Assembly: GCA_964213345.1 (NCBI GenBank)
Contig: CAXOVX010000040.1
Coordinates: forward strand, 1 to 26,833
Direction of reading: 5' to 3'
Length of the DNA: 26,833 nt
DNA from: CAXOVX01 sp964213345
GTDB lineage: Bacteria > Pseudomonadota > Alphaproteobacteria > Rickettsiales > Midichloriaceae
Part shown: positions 22,379-26,833 of the stretch, piece by piece
Layout: each line of letters opens with the position of its first letter
Numbering within the stretch: the first letter of the stretch is position 1
The notes under the pieces: generated by a model
Database searches by the model: none
What the model saw: the letters and a program-made list of their open reading frames with translations, nothing else
What the model was told of the DNA's origin: nothing
Made by a program: the position numbers and the translations under genes

Positions 22379-23038
22379 CTACCAAGATCTGTACAACACA
22401 GTGCCAGCAGCAGGCCCCTCTTCAGAATATTTTTTCACTGCGCAAAGCAATATTATGCCTCCTACAGAATATAACACATAGTGCCACCATGGTGTACTAT
22501 CTGAGCTTGATTCGCTTTTTTGTGGCTGAGGCTGAGGCAAATTACCGGCATCATAGCAGAATTTTGGGTAATAAGCTTGTATTTTATCGACATAACATTG
22601 ATCTAGGGAAATGTTACTATCTTTATTGAACCAGTGCAGAAAAGACGTACTACCCCCTACCTTACAACTTACACTTATATCACGTTGCTTATACGGATTG
22701 TAGTAAGTACTGCCGTCATGTGGACAATCATGCATCACTTTATCCACAACGTTCCCTAATAGATTTATTATAGTGTTAGATCTGACATCACCCCAATCTG
22801 CCCTATTCAATGCAATGATTACGGCACAGTATTTGGTATCAGGCTGATGTTCATTAAAACAAGCGAAGTCTGTAATTTTCGCACACGCATATCCTGGATA
22901 ATTTTTTTCCACATCCTCACAACTATACATATTGTCATAAGAAGGGCTGAGGCTATTGCCTGATTCATACGCATCTGTTATGCCATTGTTACCAAGTTGA
23001 TCAATGGTGTGGTTTGTATTTAAAAACATGTCGGGCAT
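22379..23038 (-). CDS. Unknown Cys-rich protein with C-terminal membrane anchor
   Basis: No family is recognised. The 219-aa product starts at an ATG with AGGA nine bases upstream. It has no N-terminal signal peptide; the first ~185 residues are polar and contain about nine cysteines (MYSCEDVEK, YACAKITDFACFN, KYCAVI, HDCPHDG, SVSCKVGG, DQCYVDK, YPKFCYD). A short Pro/Gln linker (PQPQPQK) is followed by one membrane helix (WWHYVLYSVGGIILLCAV) and a ~20-residue tail, so it is tail-anchored. The YPKFCYD motif recalls FPKFCKD in the exported protein at 8840-9397. It could be a surface protein, or a host-membrane-targeted effector with a C-terminal anchor. Confidence 0.75.
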   Translation of the reverse strand: MPDMFLNTNHTIDQLGNNGITDAYESGNSLSPSYDNMYSCEDVEKNYPGYACAKITDFACFNEHQPDTKYCAVIIALNRADWGDVRSNTIINLLGNVVDKVMHDCPHDGSTYYNPYKQRDISVSCKVGGSTSFLHWFNKDSNISLDQCYVDKIQAYYPKFCYDAGNLPQPQPQKSESSSDSTPWWHYVLYSVGGIILLCAVKKYSEEGPAAGTVLYRSW

Positions 23039-23161
23039 ATTTCTTTTTCCTATAATTTATTGATAAAGTGGCAGGATAGCATTTTTTTTTATAAAAAACA
23101 ATATCAACAACGATGACATGTTGATTAAAAACTGGTAGAATGGCAAAGTGTAGGGATGGTT

Positions 23162-23482
23162 ATGCCCGCCTTTTTGTGTGCCCTTGGACTTATGACAACA
23201 GAAGATAGCAAAAATAAAGGAAAGTATCATATAAATCCAGGTCTGATAGACAAAGATCTGGTGGGGGAGCACATAGCGAAACAGGAAGAGCAAAGTAAAA
23301 CGTATAGCATCCATACGCTTTTGCTATTTTTAAAATCATTTGTGTTTAGATTTTTTAATTATTCAAAGGAAAAGGTTGAAACTCACGAAAAAAGAAAGCG
23401 ATTTCGTGCTGGATTTTACAATTCGAATAAAATAAAGCACAAAGTCACTCGTATCATCCCACCAACCAATAAAAAATTCTGA
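23162..23482 (+). CDS. Small basic protein, first of two tandem paralogues
   Basis: No family is recognised. A hydrophobic helix TLLLFLKSFVFRFFN is followed by a very basic tail with FRAGFYNSNKIKHKVTR and IIPPTNKKF at the C-terminus. The same order, TLLLFLKSFVSRLFN then FRLSFRNAGKMKHKIIR and PLSNKNF, is found in the next gene, so the two are paralogues sharing their C-terminal ~60 residues. ATG 23162 has AGGG six bases upstream; ATG 23156 is immediately adjacent to it and is less likely. The shared conservation under a diverged N-terminus argues that both are real genes. Confidence 0.6.
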   Translation: MPAFLCALGLMTTEDSKNKGKYHINPGLIDKDLVGEHIAKQEEQSKTYSIHTLLLFLKSFVFRFFNYSKEKVETHEKRKRFRAGFYNSNKIKHKVTRIIPPTNKKF

Positions 23483-23552
23483 AATATTTAACAGCACTCA
23501 TGCTATCAATATTAGTATGTTCTAATAACATATTGGCATTGTTTTACTTTTT

Positions 23553-23571
23553 TATATACAATATGTATATA
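23553..23571. promoter_or_regulatory. Inverted repeat before the second small paralogue
   Basis: TATATAC and GTATATA (7 bp each) flank AATAT. The site lies 7 bp before the ATG at 23579 and overlaps a likely -10 region, so an operator or simply A+T-rich promoter DNA is possible. Confidence 0.25.
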
Positions 23572-23578
23572 TACGATT

Positions 23579-23881
23579 ATGATCGTGCAGATTGTACATA
23601 ATATTTTTTTACAACATAGTATGGGAGCATGCGTGCATGAAAAAAGTAAAAATGTGCAGAAGAAGAAGTTGGGGAAGATGATAAAAAAGAAGCAATACAA
23701 TGTTGCCACACTCCTGCTGTTCTTAAAATCGTTCGTATCTAGGCTTTTTAATACTGCTAGCGCTATAAATGAAGTAGGTTCATATACAAAGAAAGGTCAG
23801 TTTCGTTTAAGTTTTCGAAACGCAGGTAAAATGAAGCATAAGATCATCCGCGTTATTCCGCTAAGTAATAAAAATTTTTGA
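23579..23881 (+). CDS. Small basic protein, second of two tandem paralogues
   Basis: The 100-aa frame shares its last ~60 residues with the preceding gene: TLLLFLKSFVSRLFN, a Lys-rich linker, FRLSFRNAGKMKHKII, RVIPLSNKNF. The N-terminal ~40 residues are unrelated to the paralogue, Lys-rich (KSKNVQKKKLGKMIKKK), and may not all be translated; in-frame ATGs at 23621 and 23678 are alternatives, the last preceded by GGGG. A predicted pI would be strongly basic. The function is unknown; a membrane- or nucleic-acid-associated peptide is possible from composition. Confidence 0.55.
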   Translation: MIVQIVHNIFLQHSMGACVHEKSKNVQKKKLGKMIKKKQYNVATLLLFLKSFVSRLFNTASAINEVGSYTKKGQFRLSFRNAGKMKHKIIRVIPLSNKNF

Positions 23882-23973
23882 CAATTTGGAAAAAAAGTAT
23901 ACCGTGGGATCGGTGGGAAGTCAGGATCTTTAAGTGGATTTTTATGGAATACTAAGAAGATGCATTCTGTGTT

Positions 23974-25233
23974 ATGTTGGACCTGAGGGGTATATTAAAT
24001 TTCAAGCTGTTGCTGTGGCAAAGGGTGTTGGTTGGCATGATCTGCGGTATACTTGCAGGTATATACCTCAAAGAACAGGCATCCAAGATAGAATTCTTGG
24101 GGATCATTTTTCTTAACCTAATAAAAATGGTTATTGTCCCTCTTATATTTTTCACCATTATATACGGTATTACGAGCGTCGAAGATTATCAGGGCTTATA
24201 CAGAATAGGTGTGAAAGCTATTGTCGTTTTCGTTACTACGGCTATGTCTGCAGCCATTATAGGGTTGATTACATCGCACTTCCTGCAACCAGGCTTAAGC
24301 GCCGGAAGCAGTGGTATAAGAGAAAGCCTCACTCAGATGGTAACAAAAACGTCTACTAATGGCAATGCTGCTAAATCATTGTTCGATATATTGATTGGCA
24401 TCATTCCTACAAACATTTTTGCAGCTTTAGCTGAAGGTAATATCTTACAAATAATTCTCTTTGCTTTCTTTTGTGGCATTATTATGAATAGCTGCAAAGA
24501 TTCTTGTAATACGCTGATTAACCTTTGTCATCAAATCGCCCAAATAATGTTTAAGATGATTAGCATCATAATGCTAATTGCGCCATTAGGTGTATTTGGT
24601 TATATGGCATCGCTAGTGGGAACGCAGGGAGTGACTGTTCTTGTATCATTGATGAAACTTATAGCTACCATACTTATAGGGTGTATTATACAATACCTCT
24701 TCTTTGGCATTATTATACGGAGTTTTGGTAAAATTTCTCCTGTCCCTTTTTATAAAAAGATGATCGGTCCACAGCTTTTAGCTTTTTCCACTAGTAGTTC
24801 AAAGGCAACTCTCGTACCATTGATGCAAGTAGCAGAAGGGAAATTAGGTATTTCTAAACAAAATAGCCGCTTTTTATTGCCTCTTTCGGCTGCGCTCAAC
24901 ATGGATGGTGGGGCCATTTACCAGTCTTCATGTGCTATATTTTTTGCACAAATCCTAGGTGTACACCTATCATTGATGGATTACACTACATTAATTTTTA
25001 TGTGTACTTTGGCATCAATTGGTGGGGCAGGTATTCCTGGAGGGGTACTATTATTCCTTGGTATGGTATTAAATTCTATCGGCATACCGATAGAAGGAGT
25101 GGTCTTAATCGCGAGTATAGACAGGATTCTTGACATGGTAACAACCCTGATAAACGTAACAGGAGATGCTTGCGTTACTTTGATAATAGATAGCTCTGAA
25201 AACACTCTAGATAAAAAAACTTATTACTCTTGA
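23974..25233 (+). CDS. gltP: Dicarboxylate/amino acid:cation symporter (GltP/DAACS family)
   Basis: This is a secondary transporter that takes up glutamate, aspartate or C4-dicarboxylates with H+ or Na+. The protein has eight membrane helices and two re-entrant hairpins. Family signatures are FLNLIKMVIVPLIFFTII in helix 2-3, the serine-rich hairpin AFSTSSSKATLVPLM (about residues 270-284), NMDGGAIYQ (about 309; usually NMDGT), the second hairpin GGAGIPGG, and NVTGDACVTLII in helix 8. The length is 419 aa, as expected. In this setting it likely supplies host amino acids or dicarboxylates. The substrate cannot be settled from sequence alone. Confidence 0.92.
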   Translation: MLDLRGILNFKLLLWQRVLVGMICGILAGIYLKEQASKIEFLGIIFLNLIKMVIVPLIFFTIIYGITSVEDYQGLYRIGVKAIVVFVTTAMSAAIIGLITSHFLQPGLSAGSSGIRESLTQMVTKTSTNGNAAKSLFDILIGIIPTNIFAALAEGNILQIILFAFFCGIIMNSCKDSCNTLINLCHQIAQIMFKMISIIMLIAPLGVFGYMASLVGTQGVTVLVSLMKLIATILIGCIIQYLFFGIIIRSFGKISPVPFYKKMIGPQLLAFSTSSSKATLVPLMQVAEGKLGISKQNSRFLLPLSAALNMDGGAIYQSSCAIFFAQILGVHLSLMDYTTLIFMCTLASIGGAGIPGGVLLFLGMVLNSIGIPIEGVVLIASIDRILDMVTTLINVTGDACVTLIIDSSENTLDKKTYYS

Positions 25234-25349
25234 GTGGGGTACCGATCGTAACGTGCAGCAACTCTGCGAAAATACAGCATCTATGTATAATAATTTAGTA
25301 TTTTACGAATATATGCAGTACTTAAGGCAAAAATACAAAATTGAAGTAA

Positions 25350-25641
25350 AAAGCTTGAGCCTATTAAAACCATCTTTTGTACACTCGACACCATTATTTA
25401 CCATACTCACAAGGTAGAACTCTCCATGGCGCCTCAGTTCTGGCAATCCACATATAACTCTCTCTGCAATTTGCCCGTTATCCTCCGCACTTCTCCCAGA
25501 ATCACCTTTTTTGCCAGGTAAACTACCACTTATTCTATCCCACTGATCATTTTTTACCTCGTATAAAACATTTTACCTCCTCTTTTGAGGCCACCTCATT
25601 GCGCTCTATCATACTTTATATAAAATGTCGACAAAACCTAG
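25350..25641 (-). pseudogene. IS5/IS1031-type transposase remnant
   Basis: On the reverse strand, from an end CTAGGTTTTGTCGACATT (shared with 2414), the frame reads NDQWDRISGSLPGKKGD and GRSAEDNGQIAERV. It then shifts to WIARTEAPWRVLPCEYGK and back to a KDGFNR-like stretch. This follows the N-terminal part of IS5-type orfA (DEQWxRI..LLPGKxGDPGRS..DNR.F..AVLWIARTGAPWRDLP..YG). At least two frameshifts break it and the catalytic half is missing. Confidence 0.65.
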
Positions 25642-25675
25642 TATAAGAAAAAAATTTTGTGGGGTTTCAGAGAAG

Positions 25676-26634
25676 ATGTCACAAGAGACATGTATCTTAA
25701 CAACCCGAAGTAAGCTGCAACATTGCGATGATCTCAGGAAAAACAAAGTTTTATGGCAGCAGATAAAAGATGTTGTTGGGTTATTCGGAGTAATTATTTT
25801 AGGCTAAGAAAGCATATAAAAACCTCTGGTATTACAGGATTGCTCAAGAAATCGAAGAGGCCGAAAAATGTCAGAAAAAGTCTTATTTTTGGTCAATATG
25901 TACAGCTTGTATTGCAGATTAGGCATCAAAATCCAACTTACAGCAAGGCAAGGATCGTGGTAATGATCAAAAGAGATCATGGGGGCTCATATCAGAGGGC
26001 TCAGTCGGCAGGATCCTCAAGAAACTGATGATGTCGGGGAAAATTCAACGATCTTATTCAGCATGGCGGAAACGAAGGAATAGGAACTTTGCTAATCATG
26101 CAAAACGGTGGGAATACGGCAAATATAAGCCTACTCAACCAGGTTGGATGGTGCAAGTTGACCACATGACCGTCACTAAAAATAATATATCATTTAAAAC
26201 ACTTCCAGGCTTGGGACCCCTTGCCTAAATACATTGATGCAACTGTAGCAACGCAACCAGCTGTGCTGCCAAGACTTTCTTGCTGAAACTGTGCTTAAGG
26301 ACGCCCCATTTAAGATAAGCTCTGTGCAAGTCGATGGGGGATCTGAGTTTATGGCCGATTTTGAGTTGGCATGCAAAGATTTGAATGTGGACCTCTATGT
26401 GCTGCCACCTAAAAAACCTCAGTATAATGGTGGCGTGGAGCGCGGTAACCGGATATTTAGGGAGGAATTCTATGCCAGATGTGATAACGCCGAATCAGTG
26501 GGCGCTTTTAAAAATACCTTGAAATAGCCGTACATAGGTATAATTCTTATCGCCCACATAAATCTCTAGACTACTTAACTCCATTCCAATATCTTGATTC
26601 TATCTCGAGTCCTATCCAGTCCAATATGTTATGA
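25676..26634 (+). pseudogene. IS481-type transposase, frameshifted
   Basis: Pieces in different frames join into one DDE transposase: an N-terminal helix-turn-helix (RSNYFRLRKHIKTSG), HQNPTYSKARIVVMIKRDHG, ISEGSVGRILKKLMMSGKIQ, then the integrase core VQVDHMTVTK (first Asp), SSVQVDGGSEFMADF (second Asp) and YNGGVERGNRIFREEFY (Glu), and a tail HRYNSYRPHKSLDYLTPF ending at 26632-26634. Frameshifts lie near 25800, 25995, 26205-26270 and 26525. The catalytic residues survive, so decay is recent, but the gene cannot make one protein. Confidence 0.7.
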
Positions 26635-26833
26635 ACTCTTACAAATATATTGTTATGTTGATGATTTTTGCAAAGGATTTATAATTTGATTGGAAATACC
26701 TTTATAAAAGGCAAGGACAAGGAGAGGCAAGAGGAGTAGGAAGTGCAATATGATCCTTAATGAGGTAGTGACTATAATATATTAGGCTACCAAGAGAGTA
26801 AGTTTAGTTGTTTTATGTGTATGTAAAACACCG
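26635..26833. other. Window end without visible gene
   Basis: About 200 bp after the IS481 relic is A+T-rich with a purine-rich stretch (GGAGAGGCAAGAGGAGTAGG, near 26725). The ATG after it opens only 11 codons. I see no RNA gene or repeat. Confidence 0.3.

Noticed and set aside
23162..23881. Toxin-antitoxin pair
   Set aside because: The two genes are paralogues of each other, not toxin plus antitoxin, and match no family that I recognise.
25753..26527. Four separate small genes
   Set aside because: Their products align in sequence to one IS481-type transposase interrupted by frameshifts.

Overview
The window is A+T-rich bacterial DNA that reads as an alphaproteobacterial intracellular symbiont of the order Rickettsiales. 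The evidence is an ATP/ADP-translocase-family carrier (Tlc/NTT), an NtrX-type response regulator without the sigma-54 contact loop, Rickettsiales-like housekeeping genes, many decayed insertion sequences, and several large proteins with no recognisable metabolic role that look like effectors. An intact flagellar gene, fliP, points away from Rickettsia proper and toward a Midichloriaceae-like lineage that kept flagellar genes. That placement is inference.

Layout. Positions 1-480 hold IS5-like and IS110-like transposase debris. rplS (ribosomal protein L19) follows behind a good promoter, then fliP. Positions 1903-3120 are a graveyard of IS110, IS5 and IS630 remnants mixed with copies of a ~90-bp dispersed repeat. 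This ends at tRNA-Leu(UAG) and a reverse-strand gene for an unknown 315-aa protein. Next is a forward block: coaE overlapping dnaQ, an ntrX-like regulator, tlc, and a small exported cysteine-rich protein. From 9398 a long leader with duplicated elements and a strong promoter leads into a 4.7-kb gene for a ~1565-aa helical repeat protein, which contains a recent exact 411-bp tandem duplication. A lolC/lolE-type lipoprotein-export permease follows, whose Shine-Dalgarno site lies in a copy of the dispersed repeat. After another IS110 relic and repeat copy comes a reverse-strand 700-aa protein with what looks like a CE-clan (Ulp1/YopJ-like) cysteine protease core. It is divergent from aroK. Then come PAP2 phosphatase, adk and secY on the reverse strand, a reverse-strand membrane-anchored cysteine-rich protein, two tandem paralogous small basic proteins, and a gltP-like symporter. 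The last 1.6 kb is a frameshifted IS5 relic and a frameshifted IS481 relic.

How the genes fit together. rplS, secY, adk, coaE, dnaQ, lolC/E and aroK are core functions, but in broken-up operons; secY-adk, for example, has lost its ribosomal-protein neighbours on both sides. Tlc and GltP import host nucleotides and amino acids or dicarboxylates. Four proteins are the best host-interaction candidates: the CE-protease-like protein, the giant repeat protein, the 315-aa protein with a Trp-rich helix, and the Cys-rich exported pair. The accessory proteins lie beside the IS/repeat debris, so this is a plastic, effector-rich part of the genome.
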